Source: Edolisoma coerulescens
Lineage: Eukaryota; Chordata; Aves; Passeriformes; Campephagidae
Reading direction: 5' to 3'
DNA length: 64,000 bases
Assembly: GCA_013397115.1 (NCBI GenBank)
Contig: VWZW01001752.1
Coordinates: 124,001-188,000 of the forward strand
Shown: piece by piece, positions 40,001 to 51,900 of the stretch
Position numbering within the stretch: position 1 is the stretch's first letter
How the letters are laid out: each line of letters begins with the position of its first letter
Translations under genes and position numbers: made by a program
The notes under the pieces: model-generated
Databases searched by the model: none
What the model saw: the letters and a program-made list of their open reading frames with translations, nothing else
What the model was told of the DNA's origin: nothing

Positions 40001-42919
40001 ACAGTCTCTTGCCAGCACAGTTGATTCCTGAAGTCAGTGGTACTGCTCCGTTGTTAAAAGCAGAGCAGGAAGAATAAGTAATGACTTGCATGAAATACAG
40101 TTCCTCTGCTCTTTGCTCCCAAATTCTAAATTGACCTTCCAAGAACTCTCATCTCCAAGAAATGTTGAAGTTCATTGTATATAACAAAAATGGTTACTTT
40201 TCCATATTACTGTCTCAGAGAGCATTCCTAGTCCTTTATTGCATCTGTCTTTTTTCCAGCTGAAGTTTATAGACTCTTGCTAGATCTGCAGGTTTTTCTT
40301 TCAACAATGCAGACCCTTGTTAGGAGGGGAAGACCAGCACATGGCTTATCATCACATAGGTCTAAATTTTCATTATTCCTGCAGTATCCTGGGCTCTACA
40401 AATGGCACAAAGAGAAGGGACCACATTTCCTATTACATAATGTATTTCTACCTCCTTTGTCACACAGGACAGGGATGGAATGACAGGTCATTAAACTCCT
40501 TCTGAAGCATCCCTTTCATCATACTCCAGATACTTCACAGGTGTTTAACTTTGGTCTATTCACTTAAAGTGCCTCTCTTACAGCTGCTTTTTCTATAATT
40601 TATGCATGGCATATAGAAATCAAAAAGGGAAATAAAGATCAGGTTATACTACTTCCAAAATAGGCAAATAAAATACAAGAGCAAGTCAATAAAGTACGAC
40701 ATTACAAGACACCAGTACAATATCTAACAAACAGGATTCTTTATTTTCTTTTGGGATTTCATCTAAAAATATTTACTCTACCAACCTAAAGAGCTGTATA
40801 GTTCCAACAGTTTGAGAGTACCAAACTGCCACAGACTTGAGAACAGGAGTTGTTTTAAATTTCAATATGAGTAATAGATAGATAGAGATACTTCATGTGA
40901 AGGGGTTTTGCTTTTTTTCCTGCTGATTGTAACAAGAGGAAGAAAGTATGAGAAGCTGTTTGACTACTGTGTAAAAAATGAATTAAATAAATGAATCAAC
41001 TTTTTTTCTTTCTTATGCTCACAGGATCTCTGTGAAAATTGATAGATCAAATCACATTTGATAAGCTTCTCTCAAGAGTATAATCTCTTTCCTGCTTACA
41101 AAATAACATATGTTCACTTTGCTTGACACTGCATGTGGAAGAAAACATACTGTAATGTGAAATTTGGAGCAATATACCTCATGTGGTTAACAAAAACACT
41201 TAGAAAACAAAAAACATTAAGAAATAATTTTTGGTGGGAGGGCTGGCATTCATGATATCATTTTCTTCCATTTCTACTGGCACTAATTCCAATTCTATTG
41301 ACTTAAGTGCCCTATTTTTAACTTCCCACAGACAAAAATAAAATCAGGAAATCATTAATTATAGCTGCAACAAAGAGTTATCAGGCACCACTTTTGGCAT
41401 AATGAGGCCTCTGTTCCGTTAGCGTAAACCAGTTGCACTTTTTCCTTCATTCCAGATAAAGATCTAAGCAAACTGTAAATTGAAATCTAAAGTGTAATGC
41501 TCATAGGTAATACCAACAGTAAGCAAAATATTTAGTGCTATGAAGTTGGTAACAGTAAGTGTTCTTCCGATGACCTGCTAGTTTAAGACATTGCTGTTTA
41601 GAAATGCCACCATGCAGTTTTTGCTCCAGGCTTTTCACTTCATTCTCTGTGCTCTTTAACAACGGGAATTTAACGGTGAATGGTGGTGGTAATGGCAAAT
41701 GCTCATATGGAAAGCTGATGAGCAAATACACATTTCCTTTGGCTAAAGGAAATATTTTATGTCCAGTCAAATGTCTGCGCTTTCAATAGTGAAGTAAAAC
41801 TACTTTAAACAATAAAAGGTTATGAATAATCCAAATTGTGTTAAAGAAGAAAAGAAGACACTTATGGATGTTTCTAAGTTCATAAAATGAAGGGCTTCAA
41901 TTATACTACAAGCTCTTAATACCAAATAATATGTAAACTGAACAGGGGTATGTCAGCAATCTAAAAACAAAACCTTGCTGTCATAATATTATAACTTATG
42001 TACACACAGATATAAATCATGACATATTTCAAAACATTATCAGTTGAGTAGTTAATTTACTAGTAATTGTGGCAGCAAAATTTTGCATTTTGAAAATCTG
42101 ATGACTACCATGATAATTTGATGACCTAAGTGAAACAAACCTTCTGTCTTCAAATGTGTCTGTATTCTGTGATATAGAAAAACATGGCCTCCCTTTGCTG
42201 ACGCTTCTGAATTCACTGGAAGCTGAACAGTAGGGCTAATATAGCACTGAGCCATACTAAGAAGCCATACTGAGGAATGAGGTGTGTTAGCTTGGAGCTG
42301 GCTCCACAGTGATGTGGATCCTGAGAGACTGCCTCAGAGCAGAACCTCACTCTGCCTGCCCTGAACAAGCTCAAGCTTTCCCACCGCCCCCACCCAGCCA
42401 AACTCCTGCCCGCTGTACTGCAAGTATCATCTGGAATTAACATTTAATGATTTCTTTCTTTCACAAGGTAGAAGAGATCCTATGGATCCTGAATTTAAAG
42501 GCTTTCCCACCAATAAACCACCTTTATGTTCTACAGTCTATATTATTTCAATGTTTATCCTACAAAGTATTACAACAAATCGTCTGAAATCTTTCATTAT
42601 CTCTAATGAAAATAAACACCCTTGTGGTGACAACATGATTTGAATTTTGGTGAAATCAGCATGAAAATAAAACTTTTGCAGAACTTTTGTTCCAAAACAT
42701 GAGAAACATTGCCTTTTAGATACAGTTTCAGGTTTGTTTAATTGCAGTATCAAGGAACAGATCTTTGTGCCATGAAGAGCATTTCCCACAACTAACTTTA
42801 AACATAAAGACATACAAATAAATCGCCTCATGACTACTCTACTGTAGAGCTTCTGTCTAAAAATGGTATTTTCTGCAGTTTGAGCTCTGCAGCTCTTCTA
42901 TCTAGATTGTGCTGCTCAC
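37080..42919. other. Intron, nothing firm recognised
   Basis: Holds a poly-A tract near 37966-37988, a short perfect hairpin at 41733-41752 (TTTCCTTT, loop GGCT, AAAGGAAA) and chance ORFs. No recognised transposon or RNA gene. Confidence 0.5.
37966..37988. repeat. Poly-A tract
   Basis: An uninterrupted run of about 22 A residues. No transposon body is recognisable upstream of it. Confidence 0.85.
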
Positions 42920-42967
42920 CAAAATTTTCACCATTGGAAGCATCCTCTATTACTGCACGAGTAGATT
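42920..42967 (-). CDS. Candidate 48-bp in-frame cassette exon of the protocadherin gene
   Basis: On the minus strand a good branch-point consensus (TTACTGATT) lies about 25 bases before a TTCTTTTTTCTAG acceptor whose AG ends at 42968. The following 48 bases are open and read ESTRAVIEDASNGENF plus one base. They end at a strong donor, TTTTG|GTGAGC, whose intronic GT starts at 42919. The length is a multiple of three. The exon takes in codon positions 2 and 3 first, the same phase as the terminal exon at 10884, so it could be inserted in the protocadherin tail without shifting frame. If the donor were ignored, the frame would run 28 more residues to a TAG at 42834-42836, with no close polyadenylation signal, so a cassette is likelier than a terminal exon. 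I do not recall this peptide in any known PCDH7 isoform. The case rests on splice grammar only. Confidence 0.35.
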
Positions 42968-44174
42968 CTAGAAAAAAGAAGCCATATAGAATCAGTAAGA
43001 TATTTTTACGGTCATTTGTCCTCCCTCCCCGCCTTCGGTTACAAAAAACATAAGCTGAAAAGGGGGAAGGGCATGGTTTTTCGTACAAAGGTAAAAAAAA
43101 ATAAGAAAGAAGGTAGAATTGGACTTTTCCTCAGCTCAGTGTCATGGATTATTAATATTCCTGAAACTTAAAAGAAAGGTTTTATCCTTCCTTCCTAACA
43201 GAGTAATTTTCACTTTTTCTGTGGACAGCTTTACATGAACTATGTTTGGTAACACTCAGATAAAAAGTACCTTTATGCTGTGTACAAAGAAAACTTTTGT
43301 TTACCTTGGATTTTGAAGAATTGCAGTTTTTTAATCAATATATACATATTCTGTAACCTCAAAATTGTTTAAAGAAAATATTCTTCTTGTTGCAGTAGAG
43401 AAATGATCTAGCTGGACTTTTATTATAAATTGTTTGGTTTAATTTCTAGAACCTTTAATATGGAGCTTACTTGACTTTCCTGAGTCATCTAGTTCTAGCT
43501 TAATTTTATAATTAGAGTACTTTTTCTAATATAAACAGTAAATGCCTCATGCTTCAAATAAGAACTTTTTTTTCTGTCATGGGTTTGCATTGTTGAAATC
43601 TATTTTCTTGTCTCTTAAGTCATCTCTAACTTCTCTACACTAGAATAAACCCATTTATTTCCACTTTCTGATCTTGTATCATATTTCTTAACGCTCTGAG
43701 CTTGCTATTCTTCCAAAAATTGCCTTTTACCTAAAAACTGTCTTAAAAATATGATACAAAAATGATGACACCTTACTTGATCTACTAATTCAAGTAGAGT
43801 GGAAGAATTGCATCATACATCTTACAGCAAATTTTCTTGCATATACCTTTACAATATTGTTTCTTGTTTGCTTTGTCTTTTGGTTGTTTTTTTTTTTTTT
43901 TTTGTTCCCAAGATCATTTGGTTTCTACTCCTATCTTCTAAATATTCCAAGTCTCTCTCAGAATGGTGTTATCAGATATTTAATAATAATACAGCCTTCT
44001 TTCATTACATTTTTTAGTGAAATTTCTTATCAAGTCCAGATTTGGGACAAATCTCTAAAGCTTGGGCAACCGTTCTGAAAATAGTTTTTCCACCAGCCCT
44101 AGCCTGCTTCAAACCAGCTTCAATGGTCATAATTCCATAGATTCCTTAGAAGAATATTGTGCAGTATTCAAAAT
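42968..44174. other. Intron, nothing recognised
   Basis: AT-rich sequence with a poly-T run near 43887-43905. The two overlapping plus-strand ORFs across it are low-complexity and not genes. Confidence 0.5.
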
Positions 44175-44179
44175 CCTTG
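44175..44179. other. Left target-site duplication of the solo LTR
   Basis: CCTTG, identical to 44736-44740 on the other side of the LTR. Confidence 0.85.
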
Positions 44180-44735
44180 TGTATTGGGTCTGGCTGAGAT
44201 GAAGCTCATTTTCTCATAATTGCCCTCACAGTGCTGTACTGCGTGTTGGTGGTGGAAAGATGTTGATAGCACACCAGTGCTTTGGGTACTGCTGGGCAGG
44301 GCTGGCACAGCATCAGCACTGTCTCTCAGTATCCCCCCCTCATCGAGGGGCTGGGAGGGGACACAACCAGGCCAGCTCACCCAAAGGGATAACCAAAGGG
44401 ATATTCCATACCATATGTTGTCATCTCAGAGATAAAAGCTAAGGGAAGGAGGAGGAAAGAGGTGGTGTTTGTCATTTACAATATTTGCCTTCCAGAGCAA
44501 CCGCTACATGTGCTGAAGCCCTGCTTCCCTGAACATTGCTCACTGATAGGAAGCAGAGAATAAAGTTTCTTTCCTCTTTGCTTGGGTGCATGCAAACTTT
44601 TACTTTTTCTTGATTAAACTGCCTTATCTCAACCTATGAGTTGCTTTCCATTTTATTTTCTCTCCCTTGTCCAGCTGAAAGGGGAGTGATAGAGAGGCTT
44701 GGTGAGCACCTGGTGTCCAGACAAGGCCAACAACA
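44180..44735 (+). mobile_element. Solo LTR of an endogenous retrovirus, complete, with target-site duplication
   Basis: The element begins TGTATTGGGTCTGGCTGAGA and ends GACAAGGCCAACAACA, giving TG...CA termini. It is flanked on both sides by CCTTG (44175-44179 and 44736-44740), an exact 5-bp target-site duplication. Inside are a TATA-like GATAAAAG near 44432, an AATAAA at 44559-44564, and the ATTAAACTGCCTTATCTCAA segment shared with the copy at 35.4 kb. Nothing retroviral (gag, pol or env) is attached, so this is a solo LTR left by LTR-LTR recombination. Length is 556 bases. A 5-bp duplication fits ERVL-type elements, and the sequence matches my memory of avian ERVL LTRs. It is antisense to the host gene, the usual orientation for retained intronic LTRs. 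Confidence 0.9.
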
Positions 44736-44740
44736 CCTTG
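44736..44740. other. Right target-site duplication of the solo LTR
   Basis: CCTTG, identical to 44175-44179. Confidence 0.85.
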
Positions 44741-47700
44741 AAGAAGCAAAAATGTATCACACCCACTAGCATCATTCACAGTTTTACATTTCTCCAGATA
44801 TTTGGTGGTGCTTTCAGCAATGGTAAAGGCAGTGGTCTCTGAATAATTATTTTTCTGACTAAAAATCAAACAGCAGGGCAGGAAGAACTGAAAGAAATGA
44901 AATAGATGATTTAATCCTTCTGGAAGTTTAAATGCTCCTGATACTTTGTGGGCTGCTGGCTGCACAGATGAGATTAATCTTGGATGATGAACTTCTAGTC
45001 CCAGTTTCTGTATTCCAATTTAGAACTAAAGAAGAAAAGTCGAAAAGAGTAATTGCATAGACAATTACGCTCATGAGTTAGATCTGCCCTCTACCTTCTT
45101 CAACAATTCTTTAAATATGGAAGTAGAATAACTTTCACTTCTTTAGTGTTTGTCAAAGGTCATCTAGTTCAGGAAAGGGAGGTTTGAAAATAGTAAAAAT
45201 ATCTGCCTTTATTCAGGCTAAAAGATCACATATCATAGCTCAAATGGCCACTTGGGATGGGATCCCCTAAAACTTCTAATTATGATGACCATAATTATTA
45301 TTAATAATAATAGCTTGTACACTATGTGTCAGAAATCCATCTTATTAATTTAGAGGTAAGTTGTAAAGTCCTTCACAGATCCAGCATAATTTAAATACGG
45401 TTCAATTGCATCAATAAAGTACTTTGCTCTCCAAAATTTAGTGAACAGCTTTTTGCTTCTATCTTAATGCTTCCCTATTCTGTTGTGATAGTGTTTCCAA
45501 AAAAGACTGCTTCCCCTGCTGTTTGGGGAAATGTATCTATAATGTCTTGATCCAAGCATTTCATATTCAACAGATGGTAATCTTGGCTGTACATTCGTTC
45601 TGGTTTCTCTGAGCCTGAGTGCTTAATACCTCTTTCTCTGCCAATCACTCCCTAACTAGCAAACGAATCCTGATCAGACATGTACGGTTCCTGGTGTTCT
45701 CTCTCACCTTTAGTGAACACTGACACCTTCAGACATAATTCTGAGATGTATACTTTTGATCTACCAGGTGAAGGAGGAAGTCTCTTACTCTGTTCTTTAA
45801 TCCTGAGTATGGGCGGGGAAGAAGAGAGGTCTAAGTTTCTACAGAATTAATATTTATTTCATCATCATAATGTGTTCAACAAACCTGCACTTCTACAGGT
45901 TGAAAAGCTGCCCCCTCAGACAGCCGATCTTTTAAACCCAAAGACCAAATCATATCACAGAGACAAGTTTTTCCTATGAAACATAGTTTCATTTCTAAAT
46001 CTGAGGAGCACAGAGGAATGAAGCTATGGGCTTTCCATAACAGTATTTGAAATTTTGGTGGGGTTTCTTGCCTTTTTTAAAATTTGTTTCTACTTCTTAT
46101 TCAACTGAATACTACATAGATGGAGAAAGAAAAAAATATAATTATATGGTTTTAAACAACACAAACAATACTGCTCTAAACTGGATTATCCAGAGATTTC
46201 TTGAGCTGCAAGTTCTATGTAACAGAGTTTGTCGTCTTTTTGTTTGCATTGATGTTTGCTTTTTCTTTTAGATCCTTGAGCAAAGTTATTTTTAAATAAA
46301 ATGGGAATGACACCAACAGTTATTGTCCCCTTTTTCTTTTGTCTATACAGGAAGCAGTGAGGCAAAGCATTATCTGCTCATATTGATTACCATATCAAGG
46401 TGGACTTTCTTCCTCTTCTTCTTCTAGGATTTTGTTTGCTTGTTTTTTGTTAGATTTTGGGTTGCTTTCTTTAGTTATTTGTTTGGTATTTTTTTTTAAA
46501 AAATGCATGCCAGTAGTAAAATGATTTTACATGCCAGTAGTAAAATCAACCCAGAAAACTGAAAGCAAAGGCAATAATGCTAGCCTCCATGAAAGAAAAA
46601 ACCCTGTTTGGTTAACATTTCTAAAACCACATATATGATTAAAATCAACCCGTGTACATGCTTGTAGTTTATCAATAAAGGACATCTCATAAAATCCATA
46701 AGGAAACATCTTTTTACAGAGAGAAATGACTGAATGAATAAATATATGTAAGAGGTAAAATTTGAGGAAGTATTTCATCCAAGCACTGTTTCCTGACATC
46801 ATAAACAATTTGTCAGATTGTTTTTAAATAGTGTGAAAAATTAAAAATAATTTTATTATGATTTATATATTTTAACAAGTATAAAATTATTAGACATATT
46901 AATGATATACAATCCTTTAACAAATATGATCGTGGCACCTCCCTGTTTTTTTGTCTCCTTCCTTACCAGCTAAGGAGGTTGAATTTTCTTCTACTTTCTA
47001 AAAACAGGAATCCAGTAGACTAAAAAAATTCTGATTATAATACTGGACTATAGAATGGGGATGTGAAAACATTGAACACTTGGTTTAAAGAGTAGGAACC
47101 TATTTTTTATTTGCAGTGTTTGGTGCAATATATTCTTCTACTAAGATTAAGTCCTACATTACTGAAATTTACTTCTCAATATAATGAACTTTACTGTCAT
47201 CATTAATTAGCATTATTCCATGCACAACCACTATTACTTAGACTTCAGTATTCAGATTTCTAGTAGTGAATTAGCTTTCTGGGAAACGTGTAAAACCAGT
47301 GTGCTTCACATTGTGTGTATAGTCTGATTAAAGATCTAAACAGGACAAATTTAGAGGTTTAAAAGCTACTGGGTTTTTTTATAGGCATATTGCAGATCTT
47401 AAAAATCTGGAATTTGAAGCACTATCACTCTAGACTGCAGAAGCCACTGTTTCTACCTATTAACATCTAAATAAGGCAAAATTTCTATATTAATCACTTA
47501 ATTCCTTTTTGGTTTTCCCCCTGACGGCTTGAAATTTTGCTAACTTCAGGAAAAAGTCTCTCATTCACAAGTTTCAATTGCAATTTTGTATTCACCATGG
47601 GACAAAATTCACAAGAATAATTTAAGGTTTAAGGATATATTTTCTTATTGTTTTGCATATCATTTAATTCAGATGAGACGTTAAGTTTCATCATCATCAT

Positions 47701-48067
47701 CATCCCTAAGGCATTTTACATCATTATTCAGGTATGAAAAAATAGAGCATTTCAAACTGTGCAGCTTGCCAGCTTCTATTAGAATTCATGGCATTTGAGT
47801 TTCGGTTCCTGTTTAGTGAATATTTCAGAACACAGTTTGTGGATTCATTATTTTTAGACTTTCCAGCCAGAATCCTGAAGTCTTTTCATTTACATTCTTG
47901 CCTAAATGGTGGCTTTTAAACTCAATACTGTTGTTATCTACTGTGATTTTCATTACCAGCAAAATCTTTTGGCATCTCCCCATTTGAAAACTGATGGATT
48001 AATGAAAATAATCAGAACAGGATTTTTGACAAAGTCTAGAGGTTTGACTTCAGATAACTTTCTCGCT
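44741..48067. other. Intron, nothing recognised except a short direct duplication
   Basis: AT-rich sequence with chance ORFs. CATGCCAGTAGTAAAAT is present twice, at 46506-46522 and 46530-46546, a 24-base period. Confidence 0.5.
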
Positions 48068-48940
48068 TTTTCAGTAACCTGGAGGAGGTAAATGGAGTGC
48101 ACTGTCATCAGGTTTGCAGGTGAAATCAAACCATGGGACCAGCTGATATGCTTGAGGGCAGAATGGCCAGTCAGAGGGATCTAGGCAGACTGGAGGAATG
48201 GGCCAGCAAGAACCATATGAAAATCAAAATAAAGGAAGGAAGAGTCCCTGACTCGATACAGGCTGGAATTTGACTGGCTGGAGGAGCAGCTTTGGAGCAG
48301 CTCTGCTGGGAAGGTCTTGCAGGAGCTTGTAGGTGGCAAGGTGTGTGTGAGTCAGCAGTGTGTCTTGGCTGCAAAGAAGGGCAAGAGCATCCTGGGCTGT
48401 ACCAAGAGCAGCATCTCCAGAAGGTCCATGGGAATGGACCTCTCCTCAGCACTTGTGACAGTGGAGTCAGGGGTCCAGTTTTGGATCTCTTGTTCAATAT
48501 GAGACACTGGCAAATTGGAGTGAGTTCCAGCTCGGGGCACTTGCCCTGTGCAGAAAGGCTGAGGAAGCCGGAAACTTTGGAGGGCCTAACAGCAGCCCCC
48601 AAGTACTTATGAGGAGGTCATGAAAACATGAGAGTCAGACAGCTCACAAATATGGAGTGGGGGTAAGAGATAATGGCCAGAATTTGGAACAAGACAGAAT
48701 CCACCTGGATAGAAGCAGAAATGTCTTGACCCTAAGGACAGGCAAGCAGTGGGGCAGGTTGTACAAAGAAGTTATGCAGTCTTTGTCCTTGAGGGTTTTC
48801 AAGACCAGACTTGGTCTTAGACATAAATACCTAAGTAACTTATCTGACCTTGTAGCTGAGTCTGCTTTGAGCAGGAGGCTGGACTACAGACCTCCTGAGG
48901 TTTCTTTCAATCTGAATTATTGTATGATCTCACGATAAAG
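48068..48940 (+). mobile_element. Decayed CR1 LINE, end of the reverse-transcriptase ORF through the 3' end
   Basis: The plus strand follows the CR1 consensus from the late pol region. AACCTGGAGGAGG, GTTTGCAGGTGA, CTGCTTGAGGG-like, GAGGGATCTAGGCAGACTGG and GTCAGCAGTGTG are recognisable. Then come GCAAAGAAGGGCAAGAGCATCC, GTTTTCAAGACCAGACTTGG and GGCTGGACTACAGACCTCC, with the terminal ...TTGTATGATCTCACGATAA. Many indels and stops break the frame, so the ORFs inside it (48171-48938) are shadows. It is about 870 bases, longer than the other CR1 pieces here and clearly old. Confidence 0.85.
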
Positions 48941-51900
48941 AATAAAGCATGCTGATACACACATATGACCTTCAACAGCTGAAAAAATATCTCACTTGAT
49001 CGAGGAGATAGAAATAATTGTCTCAATAGCGATTCTTTGTATAGATCCATTAGGTAGCTTGCAGTTTCGTTGTATTTGGGAATATTAACGCATACACAAA
49101 AAATGTCATTAGTGTACATTTAAAGCCCCTGTATAATGAAGAAGAAGATAATTTTCCTTTCCATTACTTTTTGCTCATTTCTTTCTATCCTTAGAATTAT
49201 TGAGGTAATTTGGGTTGCTATAACAAAGGGAAGATTAGACTCTCTCTAGAAACTAGTGTCGGTAAAACTTGCTGAGATAATGCCCTGTTTTATTATATTT
49301 GGTTGCCTACAAAATATTAGCCTAAATGATTATTTGTACTAAAACTTTCTACACTATTCAGATTCAGCATAGTGAAAAATAACAGAAATCACAGATTTCT
49401 GTTAATTATATTTTAAAAAATTAACTGTCCTTTGTTTTACATTCTGTTATGGAAGCAAACATTAGGTCCAGAGACCCCGCTTTGACTTCTGGCTCTGCTG
49501 TGGACTGTGCTTTGATCTGGCAAGCATTGGTATCCCAGTAACTGGATTTCTTAGTCTTTGAAATAAATCTTTTCAATTCAACACACTTATTGGAGCAAGA
49601 AGTAATTTATAAGAGTGCTATTCTAAGAACCATTTTAAAAACTTTATTCCATTCCAACAAAATATTTAGAATGCAGAATATCTAGATTAGGTTAAATTAT
49701 GAATTTATTTTACTTAATGTTTTTGCCATGAAGAATAAAACTATCAGGGATTACATATTTATGTGTTCATTTTCTTTTACTCATGAAAGAAATTTTCCTA
49801 TTTAGCAGAACACAACACATTCTCCATTAGTGTGTTTCCTTTTCTTACAATAATGAATAAAAAGCTAGTTAAACAAAATACAAAAATAAACCCTCTAGGG
49901 AAATAATTTTCCCACAAGAGGTTAATATCCCATATTCCAGACACAAGGGTAATTATTTTATATAACACGTTGAGAGAACTTAGAACAGAAAGATATTAAA
50001 AAGATCTCTTAATTTATTAGAAAACTGGTATGTTTCATGACTATTTTCAAAACAAGTATAATTATTAACAGAGTAAATGTATTAATATCTGCTTACTTTG
50101 TTTTTTCTGATTAAATTTTCTGACGGACTAGGTTCATAAAAGTATCACAAGGTTTAAAATTACATTTTATGCAGCTAAAAAGCAAGAACAAAACAGGAAC
50201 AAAGTTGGAATTTGTACAACTTTTTATGTATCCATGCTGAAAATTTTGGTTTTCATTTTATATTCTTCCATCTGCTCTATTAACATTTGTACACACACAC
50301 ACTAAATAATCACACAATTACTAGGACCTTTTCTATACTTTCTGCTTTAAAGGTTTTAATAAACAATCTGAAAGCTATCTAGAAAGGTGTTGAATCACTT
50401 GTATAAATAAATGCACTTTATGGACAGAAAAGCACGATACTAAATACAAGAGAGAACATTTCTCAGGATATAAGAGTTTTTAAGTAAATACAAAGCATAC
50501 CAAGAAATTCTAGTTGTCTTTCATAGACCTCTACTTTTTTTTATACTCAGCTTTAAAGCATAAACCCTAAAAAGCCTCTTGCTTGGCTCTTAGCTAGCCT
50601 AAGAAGTCAGCAGGTAGTCAAGGGGTCAAGAACAACAGGATCTTGAGATCTGCTTCTCTTCCTAAACACTCAGGCCTCAGGATAAACAGCTGGAAGTCTT
50701 GCTGAGGTTTAATCCATACATTTCACACATTCCCTGTTGCAGCAACAATGCACAATCAAGGCATTTTCAGAGCACGTCTGCAGCTAAAAAAAGTGATGGT
50801 GGCACTGTGCACATTTCCCTGCACAATTCAGTATTTTCAATGGTTATTAATAACACAGGAAAATCACATTCAGTTACTTCCTCTGCTCAAAATATAACCC
50901 TATTTTCCAGTCTTCAGCTATTCTGAACTTAGTGTTTGTGCACTTACTCATATTCCTACCTGATGAATGTTCTGTATTACATTAAAAAATATTCATCATT
51001 TTCCTCCCCTTGGCCCTCATGAGAATTAATGTAAGCTCTATGGCTTACTAGTTAGTAAGTAAGAAGATATTCTTGTTCTTATGAAAAATAATAAAATCCA
51101 TATTGAAATTGGTCTTGAAGCACAAGCCTTTTTTTTTGCCCTCACAGTAAGAATTCTGGGCTACAGTGACCTGTGATATAGCTCCAGTGCTCAATCACAT
51201 GAATTATTCTCAGCCATATAGTAAGGTTGCAGCAGAAGAAATTGCACTATTCCATACAAGTGTAGTCTGTAACCAGCCTGCTAGTTATGCTCCCAAGGAC
51301 TAAAGGACTATTTTAAAGCCACAAAGACAGGAACAGGAAGTCAAATCGTGCCATCAGTATTCTGAATGTGATAATGGGAGAATGAAACATCTTCTCCTCT
51401 CACCACATTTTAAAAATTATAAAAAATGCACCTGGCAGTTGCCTCAAACAATAACCTTGCCGAAGGCACTCAAGCCTGTGAACACCTACTGGAGAGATGC
51501 ATCTCAATCTTATGTCTCCCTAACCTGAGTAATTCAAGCACAATTTCTGTTACTGGAATTAGATTGTAATGATCACCTTTTGGGAAACTTCATGCTCCCT
51601 ATTACAGGAGCAGTGGGCTTCCTTTGCAAAAAACTACATAAAAGGTAAAGAGCTATACTCTCTCCTAAATATCTCTTTGTATCTACCACCATGTTTTACT
51701 TGAAGGGGCACCAGGGTATTACATGAAATTGTATGACCTTCCTATATATTTAGAGCATGCAGATATGAAGAGCATTCTTTCTGTTCACTAGGGATTGCAG
51801 AAAAAAAGGAAATTCATGGCAACATCAGTAGATGGTTATCTAAAACAGTTAATCTCATACAACTTGCACTAGATGGAAAGTAAGAATGGAAGAAACAGCA

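Noticed and set aside
41733..41752. Perfect 8-bp hairpin TTTCCTTT/AAAGGAAA considered as a terminator or microRNA stem
   Set aside because: It is too short for a microRNA precursor, and bacterial-type terminators do not apply here; expected by chance in AT-rich sequence of this length.
44168..44965. Overlapping ORFs on both strands
   Set aside because: They are explained by the GC-richer solo LTR sequence; no retroviral protein motif is present.
48171..48938. Several overlapping ORFs of 61-143 codons on both strands
   Set aside because: They fall inside a decayed CR1 element whose pol frame is broken by indels and stops.
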